This document shows, piece after piece, positions 18,095-26,830 of a stretch of 64,000 bases of DNA (position 1 is the stretch's first letter; each line of letters starts with the position of its first letter). Both the position numbers and the translations under genes were made by a program. The notes under the pieces are model-generated. The model did not search any database and was not told the origin of the DNA. It was given only the letters and a program-made list of their open reading frames with translations. The stretch lies in assembly GCF_017310035.1 (NCBI RefSeq), contig NZ_CP022296.1, positions 3,782,001 through 3,846,000 on the forward strand. Direction: 5' to 3'. The stretch comes from Nocardioides sp. S5 (GTDB lineage: Bacteria; Actinomycetota; Actinomycetes; Propionibacteriales; Nocardioidaceae).

Positions 18095-19366
18095 TCAGCG
18101 CGGCAGCAGGTCGTTGCGGAACACGCCGCCCGGGTCGAGACGCCGGCGAAGGGCCTCGAAGGCGGCCAGGTCGTACGCCCCGGCCGGTGCGCGCAGCTCG
18201 GGGGTGGCCGTGATCTTGCCCCAGTGCGCGCGCGGCTCCCAGGGCGCCAGTGCGTCCTCCACGGCGCGCAGCGCCGGCATCACCAGCTCGGGCTCGGGCC
18301 GCCAGGTGAAGTGCGCCATGACCGAGTCACGACCACGCAGCGGGCTGAGCCACAGCTCGTCCGAGGCGGCGGACCGGATCTCGTGGACGAGCAGCGCGGG
18401 GGCGACGACGTCGCGGATGCTCGCGAGCGCGGGCAGCAGGTGCGGGGCGGCCTCCCGGGGCAGGAAGAGCTCGCTCTGGAGCTCCTCCCCCACGCTGGGC
18501 AGGTGCGAGGCGCGGAAGTGCGGCAGGCGTTCGTGCCACGGCCCCGGCCTCCCTTGCTGGGGGGAGGCGGCGGACGGGTCCACCCCCGGGACCGGGTGCA
18601 GCTCGCGGGTGGCCGGGGCGCGCGAGGCCAGGCACGGCGCCAGCGTGCCCGGGCGGTCGAGCCTCTCCTTGACCCACACCGAAGAGACCGTGGCCGGGTC
18701 GGACAGGTCGGTGAAGACGCTCACGCTGGTGCCGCTGCCCAGCACGGCGAGCAGCTGCTCGGCCACCTCGGTCGCCGGCAGCCCCTCCCACACCCGCTGG
18801 CGGACCTCGTAGGTCGGCTCGGTGCGCAGCCACAGGCGGGTCACCACGCCCAGCGCGCCGAGCGCGACCACCGCACCGCGGAAGTCGGCGTGCGCGGGGT
18901 CGAGGCGCACCAGCTCGCCCGAGGCGGTCACGAGCTCGACCGCGACCACGGCCGTCGCCAGGGATCCGAGGTCGTCGCCGGACCCGTGGGTGCCGGTCGC
19001 GCAGGCGCCCGCCACGCTGATGTGCGGCAGCGAGCCGAGGTTGTGCAGCGCACGGCCGCGGGCGTGCAGCACGGGAGCGACCTCCGCGTACGTCATCGCG
19101 CCGGGCACGACCGCGACCTCGCCGTCGGCGCCCTCGAGCTCGACGAACAGGTCGAGGTCGCGGGTGCTGACGTGCACCCCGTCGGTGTCGGCCACGCTCG
19201 AGAAGGAGTGCCGGGAGCCGAGTGCCCGCACCCGGTCGCCGGCGGCGGCCGCGGCCGCGACCACGTCCTGCAGCTCGGCGACGCTCCCGGGGCGGACGAG
19301 CTCCCGGGCGGAGTACGTCAGGTTCCCGGCCCAGTTGGCCCGGCGGCGGTGGTCGGGCGTGCTCAC
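18095..19366 (-). CDS. FAD-linked alditol oxidase / sugar-lactone oxidase family
   Basis: Oxidises a polyol or aldono-lactone with oxygen, carrying covalently bound FAD. The 423 residues match AldO-type enzymes: N-terminal PCMH FAD domain (about 15-190) with ALGSRHSFSS, where His53 is the expected flavin-attachment residue, and ISVAGACATGTHGSG; the C-terminal cap ends with the HWGKI segment and FRNDLLPR. Alditol oxidase (xylitol, sorbitol) is the closest call, though L-gulono- or arabinono-lactone oxidase is possible. It is the last gene of the GH3 operon and overlaps the deacetylase gene by 4 bases (GTGA), suggesting its substrate comes from the same glycan. Confidence 0.8.
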   Translation of the reverse strand: MSTPDHRRRANWAGNLTYSARELVRPGSVAELQDVVAAAAAAGDRVRALGSRHSFSSVADTDGVHVSTRDLDLFVELEGADGEVAVVPGAMTYAEVAPVLHARGRALHNLGSLPHISVAGACATGTHGSGDDLGSLATAVVAVELVTASGELVRLDPAHADFRGAVVALGALGVVTRLWLRTEPTYEVRQRVWEGLPATEVAEQLLAVLGSGTSVSVFTDLSDPATVSSVWVKERLDRPGTLAPCLASRAPATRELHPVPGVDPSAASPQQGRPGPWHERLPHFRASHLPSVGEELQSELFLPREAAPHLLPALASIRDVVAPALLVHEIRSAASDELWLSPLRGRDSVMAHFTWRPEPELVMPALRAVEDALAPWEPRAHWGKITATPELRAPAGAYDLAAFEALRRRLDPGGVFRNDLLPR

Positions 19367-20046
19367 AGGTGCTCCTCGAGGTGGGGCTGGCAGGTGCCAC
19401 CGACCGGCAGCGTGAAGGTGAAGCCTGCCTCGATCTTCTCAGGGAGGACTGCGGCCACGGCGTCGACCGTCGCGGCACGGTCGCCCCCGCCGTCGTGAGC
19501 GAGGACGATCGACCCCGGGGTGATGGCGTCGCGCAGGTGACGCGAGAGCGTCGCGACGCTGCGGTCGGCGTGGTCGTCCCAGTCGTGGATCACGTTGCCG
19601 AGTCCGAGCGGCTGCATGCCGAGCGCCGCGGCCACCTCACCGGTGCAGCCGAAGCTCGCGTTGGGAGCACGGAAGTACGGGACCGGGGCGCGTGGGTCGC
19701 CGAGCGCCGAGCGGATGATCCGCAGGTTCGCGAGCAGCACCGCCTCCACCTCGGACACCGACGCGCGGCCGAGGTCTGCGAAGTCGACCGAGTGGTTGCC
19801 CAGGACATGTCCCTCCGCGACGATGCGCCGCACCAGCGCCGCGCCGCCAGGTGCGAGCACGTTGCGCCCGACCACGCAGAAGGTGGCGCGCACGCCCAGC
19901 GCGGCGAGCAGGTCGAGCAGCCGCCCCGTGTGGGCGGAAGGACCGTCGTCGAAGGTGAGGGCCGCGACCCGTCCGGTGCCACGGGCCCGCTCGACCGGTC
20001 TCGCGGTCGGGTCCACGGCACCGCCGGGCCAGGGACCGTGGGTCAC
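19363..20046 (-). CDS. NodB-type polysaccharide deacetylase, atypical metal site
   Basis: Carbohydrate esterase family 4 fold of 227 residues, expected to remove acetyl groups from a glycan. It has motif 1 LTFDDGPS with the catalytic Asp, motif 3 PYFRAPNASFG and motif 5-like IVLAHDGGG. Motif 2 reads GNHSVDF; the usual second metal ligand, His four residues after the first, is Phe here, so metal binding is altered or the enzyme may be weak. There is no clear signal peptide, so it may be cytoplasmic, which suits a role on imported oligosaccharides. It is joined by 4-base overlaps to GH3 upstream and alditol oxidase downstream. Confidence 0.8.
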   Translation of the reverse strand: MTHGPWPGGAVDPTARPVERARGTGRVAALTFDDGPSAHTGRLLDLLAALGVRATFCVVGRNVLAPGGAALVRRIVAEGHVLGNHSVDFADLGRASVSEVEAVLLANLRIIRSALGDPRAPVPYFRAPNASFGCTGEVAAALGMQPLGLGNVIHDWDDHADRSVATLSRHLRDAITPGSIVLAHDGGGDRAATVDAVAAVLPEKIEAGFTFTLPVGGTCQPHLEEHL

Positions 20047-22385
20047 GCCACCATCTCGACCACGATCCCGGGCTCCAGCACCCGGTCAGGACCCGCGCAC
20101 CTCTCCGAGCCGACGAGCTCGAGCTCCAGCACCGCCTCGTGGTCGGCGCTCGACCGGCCGACCCTGAGCTCGACGGCGCCGGGCTCGACGATCCGCGCGT
20201 GGTCACGACCGGTGAACGAGGTGAGGTCGGCGTGCAGCCGGAGGTCCACCCGGCTCCGCGCACCGGCAGCCAGGTCCACCCGCACTGCCGCGACCAGGCG
20301 CTGCACCGGGCGCACGACCGACGCGGCGCGGTCGTGGAGGTAGACCTGCACGACCTCCGAGACCTCCCGGTCGGTCCCGTTGGACAGCTCGACCCGCAGG
20401 TGCGTCTCACCGTCGGTGGCCCAGCTCCGCCCGGAGACCAGCTCGATGCCGTCCCAAGTGGCTTCGGCGTACCCCCGCCCGTGCCCGAAGGGGAACAGGG
20501 ACGTCGGGTCGAGCGTGGACACCTCCGTGCGGTGCGCCAGGGCCGAGCCGAGGTACGTCGACGGCTGCGCGGAGCCGGCCGAGGGGAAGCTGACGGGCAG
20601 GCGACCCGAGGGGTTGGTCGTCCCGGCGAGCACCTCGCCGACGGCGGTGGCACCCTCCTCGCCGAGGAAGAACCCGCACACGACGGCGGCGAGCCGGTCG
20701 GCATACCTGCTGAGGTCGTACGGACGGCCCACCAGCAGCACAGCGACGACCGGCGTGCCCGTCGCGAGCAGCCGCTCGAGCAGCTCCTCCTGCCGACCGG
20801 GCAGGCGAAGGTCGGCTGCGTCGCACCCCTCGCCGGAGGTGCCGTTGCCGAAGAGCCCTGCGCGGTCACCCAGCACCGCGACGCACACGTCGGCGCCGGC
20901 GGCAGCCGCCACGGCCGCCTCGAGCGCGGCCTCCGGATCGGTCGCCTCGTCACCCGGGCGCCCGGGGACGCCGACCGCACAGCCGCGCTCGTGCACCACG
21001 TCGTACGACGCTGCGAGCACCTCGCGCACCGTGGGGATCGCCAGCCCCGGCTCGGTGCCGGCGTGGTGCGGCAGGACGTGCATCGGGAACGAGTAGCAGC
21101 CGAGCATCGCCTCGCCGGTGTCGGCGTTGGGGCCGACCAGCGCGACCCTGCTGCCCGCGGGCAGCGGGAGGGCGCCGTCGTTGGCCAGGAGCACGACCGA
21201 GCGGCGAGCCATGTCGAGCGCCAGCGCCCGGGCCTCCGGCGGGTCCAGGTCGACGGGCCCCACAGCGACGGGGGCCCAGTCCGGGTCGAGCAGGCCGAGC
21301 TCGCACTTCTGGCGCAGCACGCGCCGCAGCGCACGGTCGACGACCTTCTCGTCGACGCGTCCGTCGGCCATCGCCTCCAGCAGCGGCGCGCCGTAGGCGT
21401 CGACCGTCGGCAGCTCGACGTCGATCCCGGCCTCGAGGGCGAGCCCCGCTGCCTGTCCGAGGTCGGCGGCCATCGCGTGGAGCGAGTGCAGGAACGCCAC
21501 GGAGAAGTAGTCGGCCGCGACGGTGCCCTCGAAGCCGAGGGTGTCGCGCAGCAAGGTGGTGAGCAGGTGCGAGTCGGCCGCCGAGGGCACGCCGTCGATG
21601 TCGGTGTAGGCGTTCATCACCGAGCGGGCACCGGCTCGCAGGGCCATCTCGAACGGCGGGAGCATCACGTCGTGGAGCTCCCGCATGCCCATGCTGACCG
21701 GGGCCAGGTTGCGGCCGCCGCGGGACGCGGAGTAGCCCAGGAAGTGCTTCAGCGTGGCCACGACGCCGGCGGACTGCAGGCCACGCACGTAGGCCGAGGC
21801 CATCACCCCGGCCAGGAAGGGGTCCTCGCCCATCGTCTCCTCGACCCGGCCCCACCGGAGGTCGCGGGCCACGTCGAGCACCGGGGCCAGTCCCTGGTGG
21901 ATTCCGAGCCGGGCCATCAGCGTGCCGATCTGCTCTCCCATGCGCTCGACGAGAGCCGGGTCGAACGCCGCCGCCCAGCTGACCGGCGTGGGGTAGATCG
22001 TCGCGCCCCAGGCGTTCAGCCCCGTCAGGCACTCCTCGTGGACCTGCGCCGGGATGCCGAACCGATTGGCGCGGCGGACCTGGTCCTGCCGCTCGGCGAG
22101 GATGGCGAGCCCGTGCTCGACCTCGACCGGCGACGTGCCGAAGGGGCGGGTCAGCTGTCCGAGCCCGTCCGCGACGAGGTCCTCCCAGGCGAGCTCGGGT
22201 GCCGACTCGTGGAGCATCGGGGCCATCTCGCCCGCGTCGGCAGCGAGCAACCAGACCCCCGACAGCTGCGCGACCTTCTCGACACGCGTCATCCGTCCCA
22301 GCAGGTCGTCGACCCGGTCGTCGACGGCCACTGTCGTGTCACGCCAGGGCTCGGGACGCTCGGACGATGAGGACGGGACGGTCAC
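20043..22385 (-). CDS. Glycoside hydrolase family 3 (beta-glucosidase/beta-xylosidase type)
   Basis: Removes non-reducing beta-linked glucose or xylose from oligosaccharides. At 780 residues it has the three-domain GH3 layout: a TIM-barrel (about 20-330) with GIPAQVHEECLTGLNAWGAT and the nucleophile Asp in GTVAADYFSVAFL, an alpha/beta sandwich (about 380-600, GPNADTGEAMLGCYSFPMHV) and a C-terminal fibronectin III-like domain. The DYFSVAFL form is common in actinobacterial beta-xylosidase/beta-glucosidases. No signal peptide is seen, so it acts on sugars brought in by the adjoining importer. It overlaps the LacI gene upstream and the deacetylase downstream by 4 bases each. Confidence 0.9.
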   Translation of the reverse strand: MTVPSSSSERPEPWRDTTVAVDDRVDDLLGRMTRVEKVAQLSGVWLLAADAGEMAPMLHESAPELAWEDLVADGLGQLTRPFGTSPVEVEHGLAILAERQDQVRRANRFGIPAQVHEECLTGLNAWGATIYPTPVSWAAAFDPALVERMGEQIGTLMARLGIHQGLAPVLDVARDLRWGRVEETMGEDPFLAGVMASAYVRGLQSAGVVATLKHFLGYSASRGGRNLAPVSMGMRELHDVMLPPFEMALRAGARSVMNAYTDIDGVPSAADSHLLTTLLRDTLGFEGTVAADYFSVAFLHSLHAMAADLGQAAGLALEAGIDVELPTVDAYGAPLLEAMADGRVDEKVVDRALRRVLRQKCELGLLDPDWAPVAVGPVDLDPPEARALALDMARRSVVLLANDGALPLPAGSRVALVGPNADTGEAMLGCYSFPMHVLPHHAGTEPGLAIPTVREVLAASYDVVHERGCAVGVPGRPGDEATDPEAALEAAVAAAAGADVCVAVLGDRAGLFGNGTSGEGCDAADLRLPGRQEELLERLLATGTPVVAVLLVGRPYDLSRYADRLAAVVCGFFLGEEGATAVGEVLAGTTNPSGRLPVSFPSAGSAQPSTYLGSALAHRTEVSTLDPTSLFPFGHGRGYAEATWDGIELVSGRSWATDGETHLRVELSNGTDREVSEVVQVYLHDRAASVVRPVQRLVAAVRVDLAAGARSRVDLRLHADLTSFTGRDHARIVEPGAVELRVGRSSADHEAVLELELVGSERCAGPDRVLEPGIVVEMVA

Positions 22386-23464
22386 GACGGGATACCTCCG
22401 GGGGCTCGGGTGGAACGACGCAGCACCAGGTCGGTGCCGAGCGTGCGATGCAGGTCCGTGGGCTCGACGCCCGCGATCAGCTCGATGAGCAGCGCGACGG
22501 CGGTGCGACCCATCTCGCGGATGGGCTGCTCGACCGTCGTGAGCGGGGGCTCCGACAGGGCGGACTCCGGGATGTTGTCGAACCCCACCAGGGAGAGGTC
22601 GGTCGGCACGTCGATGTCGAGCTCACGGGCCACCTCGAGCACGGCGAGGGCCATCTGGTCGCTCGCAGCGAAGATGGCCGTCGGCCGGTCCGGCCGGCGC
22701 AGCAGCTCGTACGCCGCCTCGCGGGCCACGTCGGCCTCGAACGCGCCGTGCACGACGAGCGACTCGTCGACGGGGACGCCGGCCTCGGCAAGGGCGTCAC
22801 GGAAGCCCTGCTCGCGCAGCTGGGCCGAGATCAGGTCGACGCGGCCGGTCACCATCGCGATGTGGGTGTGCCCGAGGTCGAGCAGGTGCCGGACCCCGGC
22901 GTGAGCGCCCTGCAGGTTGTGGGCCGTGACGGTGGGGATCGTGGTGCTTCCCGTGTGGGGATCGATGGCGACGACCGGCCCGTCGCTGTCGACGTCGGTG
23001 ACGGTCGGCGTCACCAGGACGGCACCGTCGACCAGGGTGCCCATCAGACGGGAGAGGTAGCGCCGCTCCCAGCCGACGTGCTCGTCGACACGGCCACCGG
23101 CCGAGTAGGCGACCAGCTCGAAGCCTGATCCGCGGATCGCGTCGGCGGCGCCCTTGAGGACCTCGGTGCTGAACGGCTCGAAGTCCGCCACCAGCACGCC
23201 GACCACGTTGGTGCGCTGGTTGCGCAGGCTGCGGGCCACCAGGCTCGTCTCGTAGCCGAGCCTCTCGATCACGCCGCTGACGTGCGCGGCGGTGGCCACC
23301 GAGATGCCGTACCGACCGTTGATCACCTTGGACACCGTCGAGACGGACACGCCCGCCTCGACGGCGACCTGCTGCATCGTCACGCGCCGGTTCGACCGCG
23401 GTCCCGTCAGGGCCGCCAGGTCGTCGACCCCGTCGCGATGACCAGTCATCTCCACCATCCTCAT
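22382..23464 (-). CDS. LacI-family transcriptional regulator of the GH3 operon
   Basis: Sugar-responsive repressor. The 360 residues have an N-terminal helix-turn-helix (VTMQQVAVEAGVSVSTVSKV, about 28-75) with hinge SLVARSLRNQRTNVVGVL and a periplasmic-binding-like ligand domain (SDQMALAVLEVARELDIDVP, VGFDNIPESALSEPPLTTVE). It lies inside the operon between permease and GH3, so it would control its own synthesis. The ATG at 23464 shares one base with the permease stop (TGATG); a second ATG at 23449 has GGTGGAG just upstream and is a possible alternative. A candidate operator sits at 26700-26719 over the operon promoter. Confidence 0.9.
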   Translation of the reverse strand: MRMVEMTGHRDGVDDLAALTGPRSNRRVTMQQVAVEAGVSVSTVSKVINGRYGISVATAAHVSGVIERLGYETSLVARSLRNQRTNVVGVLVADFEPFSTEVLKGAADAIRGSGFELVAYSAGGRVDEHVGWERRYLSRLMGTLVDGAVLVTPTVTDVDSDGPVVAIDPHTGSTTIPTVTAHNLQGAHAGVRHLLDLGHTHIAMVTGRVDLISAQLREQGFRDALAEAGVPVDESLVVHGAFEADVAREAAYELLRRPDRPTAIFAASDQMALAVLEVARELDIDVPTDLSLVGFDNIPESALSEPPLTTVEQPIREMGRTAVALLIELIAGVEPTDLHRTLGTDLVLRRSTRAPGGIPS

Positions 23465-24303
23465 CAGCCCTTCACCGCGCCTTGCAGACCATTCACGATC
23501 CGTCCCTGCAGGGCTAGGAAGAGTATGAGCGCCGGCAGCGTCGCCACCGTGGTGAAGGCCAGCACGCCGGCTGTGTCGGCCGAGTACTGGGTCGAGTAGT
23601 CGGCGACGCCGAGCGGCAGGGTGCGCATCTCCCCCTGGAGGAGCAGCAGGGGCAGCAGGTAGGAGTTCCACGACCCGACGAACGCCAGCACCCCCACGGT
23701 GATCAGCGCGGGCCGGCTGAGCGGGAGCGCGATCCGCCAGAAGACGCCGATGCGCGACGAGCCGTCGATGAGAGCCGCCTCCTCGAGCTCCCGCGGCAGC
23801 GCCATCAGGAACGGTCGCAGGATGACCACCGTCACCGGGAGCGCGAAGGCTGCCTGGGGCAGCGCCACTCCCCACCAGGTGTTGGACAGCTGGAGGTCGC
23901 GACTCACGAAGATGGACAGGGGGATGATCGCGGTTGCCAGCGGGAAGAGGAGCCCGAGCACGAAGACCATGAAGACGGGCTCGCGGAACCGGAAGTCGTA
24001 CCGGGCCAGCGGGTACGCCGCCATCACTCCGGCGCCGACCGCGACGAGGGTGGTCAGCGCCGCCACCGCCATCGAGTTCGTCGCGTAGCGCCAGAACTCG
24101 CCGCTGGTGAGGACGGAGCTGTAGTTGTCGAGCCGCCACGGGTCCGGCAGGCCGGCCGGGTTGCTCGCCAGCTGCTCGTTGGACCGGAAGCCGTTGAGCG
24201 CGCCGTAGAGCACCGGGCCGACGCTCAGCGCGACGACGGCGAGCGCGATCACGTAGACGGCGGGGTTGCCTCCTCCACGAGCCCGGTCGGACACGGTGCT
24301 CAC
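23464..24303 (-). CDS. Carbohydrate ABC transporter permease (MalG type)
   Basis: Second membrane subunit of the sugar importer in the GH3 operon. The 279 residues give six helices and the EAA cytoplasmic loop LEEAALIDGSSRIGVFWRIA that docks the shared ATPase (MsiK type, not encoded here). GTG at 24303 overlaps the preceding permease stop in GTGA. A longer in-frame extension to 24693 would run through the upstream gene and is not credible. The C-terminus FLALQGRIVNGLQGAVKG is the usual MalG ending. Confidence 0.9.
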   Translation of the reverse strand: MSTVSDRARGGGNPAVYVIALAVVALSVGPVLYGALNGFRSNEQLASNPAGLPDPWRLDNYSSVLTSGEFWRYATNSMAVAALTTLVAVGAGVMAAYPLARYDFRFREPVFMVFVLGLLFPLATAIIPLSIFVSRDLQLSNTWWGVALPQAAFALPVTVVILRPFLMALPRELEEAALIDGSSRIGVFWRIALPLSRPALITVGVLAFVGSWNSYLLPLLLLQGEMRTLPLGVADYSTQYSADTAGVLAFTTVATLPALILFLALQGRIVNGLQGAVKG

Positions 24304-25295
24304 CTCTCGATCCGGGTGTCGCGCCGGAGCACGAGTCGCTGGTAGAGCGCGGCCATCACCACGCCGATGACGAAGAGCACGACGGAGGCGGCTCCGGCGA
24401 TGCCGTAGTTGCCGCGCTGGGTGCCCTGGGTGATCAGGTAGGTCGCCATGGTCGTCGTCGCGTTGGCAGGACCACCACCGGTGAGCACCCAGACCATGTC
24501 GAAGAGCTGGAGCGAGCCGATCATCGACAGGAAGCACCACGTACGGATCGTCGGACCGAGCAACGGCACCACCACCCGCCACTGGGTCTGCCACCACGAG
24601 GCACCGTCGAGCTGGGCTGCCTCGTAGACCTCCTCCGGGACCGACTGCAACCCGGCGAGGAACAGCAGGATCGCCAGCCCGAGGTACTTCCACGTGAGGA
24701 CGGCCATCACCGTCCCCAGGGCCAGGCCGGGGGTGCCCAGGAAGCCCTGGTCGGGTGCGGCGACCCCGACACCGCCCAGGAGGCCGTCGACCACACCCGT
24801 CTCGGGGATCAGCAGCTGGAACCAGATGACGCCCGCGATCACCTCGGCCAGCACGTACGGGACGAAGATGAGCGTGCGAACCACCCCGCGGCCACGCATC
24901 CTTCGGTTGAGCAGGAGCGCGGCCCCGAGCCCCAGGGGCAGCTGGATGAGGATGCTGAGCACGACGATGGTCAGGTTGTGCGTCACCGCCTGGGTGAACA
25001 CGTCGTCGGTGAGGACCCGCCGGTAGTTGTCCAGCCCGACGAAGTCATCCATCGGACCGAAACCGCGCCACCGGTAGAGCGACATCCGCACCGCCGACAG
25101 CACCGGCCACCCGACGAACAACGCCATCAGCACCAGGGCGGGCAGGACGAAGACCAGGATCTCCAGGCGCTCGCGCCCGGTGGTGCGGCGCACCGCCCGG
25201 GGGCGACGACGCGAGGACAGCTCGTCGGGTCGTACCCCCGGGGCGGGGTCGCCGACGCCCTGGTCGGGGGCGACGATCGGTGGAGTCAGGCTCAC
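24300..25295 (-). CDS. Carbohydrate ABC transporter permease (MalF type)
   Basis: First membrane subunit of the sugar importer, 331 residues. It begins with a soluble, basic segment (SSRRRPRAVRRTTGRERL), then six helices, with EAA loop VYEAAQLDGASWWQTQWRVV. It lies 40 bases after the binding-protein gene and overlaps the next permease by 4 bases. Cooperation with the binding protein at 25336-26619 is inferred from operon order; the substrate is probably a plant-type beta-linked oligosaccharide, judging from the GH3 partner. Confidence 0.9.
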   Translation of the reverse strand: MSLTPPIVAPDQGVGDPAPGVRPDELSSRRRPRAVRRTTGRERLEILVFVLPALVLMALFVGWPVLSAVRMSLYRWRGFGPMDDFVGLDNYRRVLTDDVFTQAVTHNLTIVVLSILIQLPLGLGAALLLNRRMRGRGVVRTLIFVPYVLAEVIAGVIWFQLLIPETGVVDGLLGGVGVAAPDQGFLGTPGLALGTVMAVLTWKYLGLAILLFLAGLQSVPEEVYEAAQLDGASWWQTQWRVVVPLLGPTIRTWCFLSMIGSLQLFDMVWVLTGGGPANATTTMATYLITQGTQRGNYGIAGAASVVLFVIGVVMAALYQRLVLRRDTRIER

Positions 25296-25335
25296 GGCTT
25301 CTCTCGCGTGGTCAGGAGCGGGCGGTCGGCCCTGC

Positions 25336-26619
25336 TCAGCCCTGCTGGTCAGCGGCCTGCTGCATCGCGTCGACGATGTCCTGCGGCGTCGACTCGCCCG
25401 CGAACATGAGGGCGATCTCGTCGTTCATCGCACCTCCGATCGACTCACCGAACGCGGTGTCGAAGTAGAGCTGGACGTAGGGCGCGCTGTCGCGGACCTC
25501 GATCAGGTCGGCGAGGACGGGGTCGCTCACCGCGTCGGTCGCCGCAGGCACCGTCGGCAATCCCATGTCGTTCTCCGCGAAACCGCGCTGCACGTCCTCA
25601 CTGAGGAGGTACTTGACCAGGTCGACAGCCGTGTCGGGTGCGCCTTCGGACACCGCCCAGGCGTCGCCGCCACCGAGGGCAGCCGTCGGGTCGCCGGCTC
25701 CACCCTCGACCTCGGGGAACGGGAACCAGCCGGTCCGGTCACCCAGGCCCTCACCGTCGTCGGTCAGGCCCTGCATGACACCCGGCTCCCAGTGGCCCTG
25801 CATCTCGCTGGCCACCTTGCCCGTCGCCAGCAGGCCGGAGGCGGAGGTCGCCCCCTCCTGCGCCGGGGTGGCGAGGAAGCCCTTGTTGAAGGGCTCGGTC
25901 CCGATGAAGTCCTCGACCACCTCGCCTGCCTCGACGAAGCACGGGTCGGAGAAGTCGAGGTCCGACACCGCCTGGGTCAGCACGTCCTGGCTGCAGGTGC
26001 GCACGGCCGCGTAGTACCAGTAGTGGGCGGCGGGCCACTTGTCACCGGCGCCGAGGGAGAGCGGCGCGATGCCGGCGGACTTGAGGTCGTCGTTGACCTG
26101 CTCCCATTCCGTCATCGTGGTGGGCGGCGTGACGCCAGCCTCCTCGAACTCCGCGGTGTTGTACCAGACGCCGACCACGCCGAGGGAGAACGGCAGGGCG
26201 TAGGTGCGGTCGTCGACCTGCCACCCGGCGACGGAGCCGCCGATGGCCTCGATCTCTTCGGCGGCGTCCTCGGTGAGGTCGCGGGTCAGCCCGGCATCGA
26301 CGTGCGCGGCGAGCTCGCCGCCACCACGTTCCATGTAGAGGTCTGGAAGGTCCCCGCTCTGGAAGGCCGCCGCGAGCTTGTCCACCATGTCCTCGTGCGC
26401 CATGGCGGTCACCTCGACCGTGACGCCTGGGTTGTCGGCCTCGAAGTCGGCCGCGACCTGCTCGTAGTAGCCCTTGCCGGGCTCGTTGTTGGAGTTGTGC
26501 CACCACGTGACGGTGTTCCCGTCGCCGCCACCGGCGGTGTCGTCACTGCCGCACGCTGCTGTCAGCGTCGTCCCGGCGCACAGCAAGGCCAGCGCCGCGA
26601 CCCGTGTCTGCTTCCGCAT
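25336..26619 (-). CDS. Sugar-binding lipoprotein of ABC importer
   Basis: Extracellular family 1 solute-binding protein of 427 residues. Signal MRKQTRVAALALLCAGTT leads to lipobox LTAAC and a Gly/Asp linker; the mature domain starts NTVTWWHNSNNEPGKGYYEQ, the pattern of oligosaccharide-binding proteins, and has the usual C-terminal FAGESTPQDIVDAMQQAAD. The ATG at 26619 follows GGAGAGGATCGATCGAC with a clear ribosome site. It is the first gene of the operon (binding protein, MalF, MalG, LacI, GH3, deacetylase, alditol oxidase). Several cysteines (TCSQD, DPCFVE) could form a disulfide. Confidence 0.92.
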   Translation of the reverse strand: MRKQTRVAALALLCAGTTLTAACGSDDTAGGGDGNTVTWWHNSNNEPGKGYYEQVAADFEADNPGVTVEVTAMAHEDMVDKLAAAFQSGDLPDLYMERGGGELAAHVDAGLTRDLTEDAAEEIEAIGGSVAGWQVDDRTYALPFSLGVVGVWYNTAEFEEAGVTPPTTMTEWEQVNDDLKSAGIAPLSLGAGDKWPAAHYWYYAAVRTCSQDVLTQAVSDLDFSDPCFVEAGEVVEDFIGTEPFNKGFLATPAQEGATSASGLLATGKVASEMQGHWEPGVMQGLTDDGEGLGDRTGWFPFPEVEGGAGDPTAALGGGDAWAVSEGAPDTAVDLVKYLLSEDVQRGFAENDMGLPTVPAATDAVSDPVLADLIEVRDSAPYVQLYFDTAFGESIGGAMNDEIALMFAGESTPQDIVDAMQQAADQQG

Positions 26620-26696
26620 GTCGATCGATCCTCTCCGCCCACCGTCCCTATGACGTAGGTCACACGCAGGCAGCGTGCATCACTCGCCGCGGCCTT

Positions 26697-26719
26697 GTCA
26701 ATCGATGTCGATAACGATT
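26697..26719 (-). promoter_or_regulatory. Candidate LacI operator overlapping a consensus -35 box
   Basis: AATCGATGTCGATAACGATT (26700-26719) is a palindrome centred on CG with 8 of 10 base pairs matching, the format of LacI-family operators. It overlaps a perfect -35 hexamer on the minus strand, TTGACA (26702-26697), about 80 bases upstream of the binding-protein start. The matching -10 is weak. Binding by the 22382-23464 regulator would block transcription of the whole operon. Confidence 0.6.
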
Positions 26720-26830
26720 TCCGTCCGTGCAAATCGCTGCCGCAGTTCCCGAGGCGACCCGCCACTACGTCCGACCCCGCACCTGCACCCGACGCGCAGC
26801 AGGAGCCGGCGGAACCCCTAGTCTGCCGCC

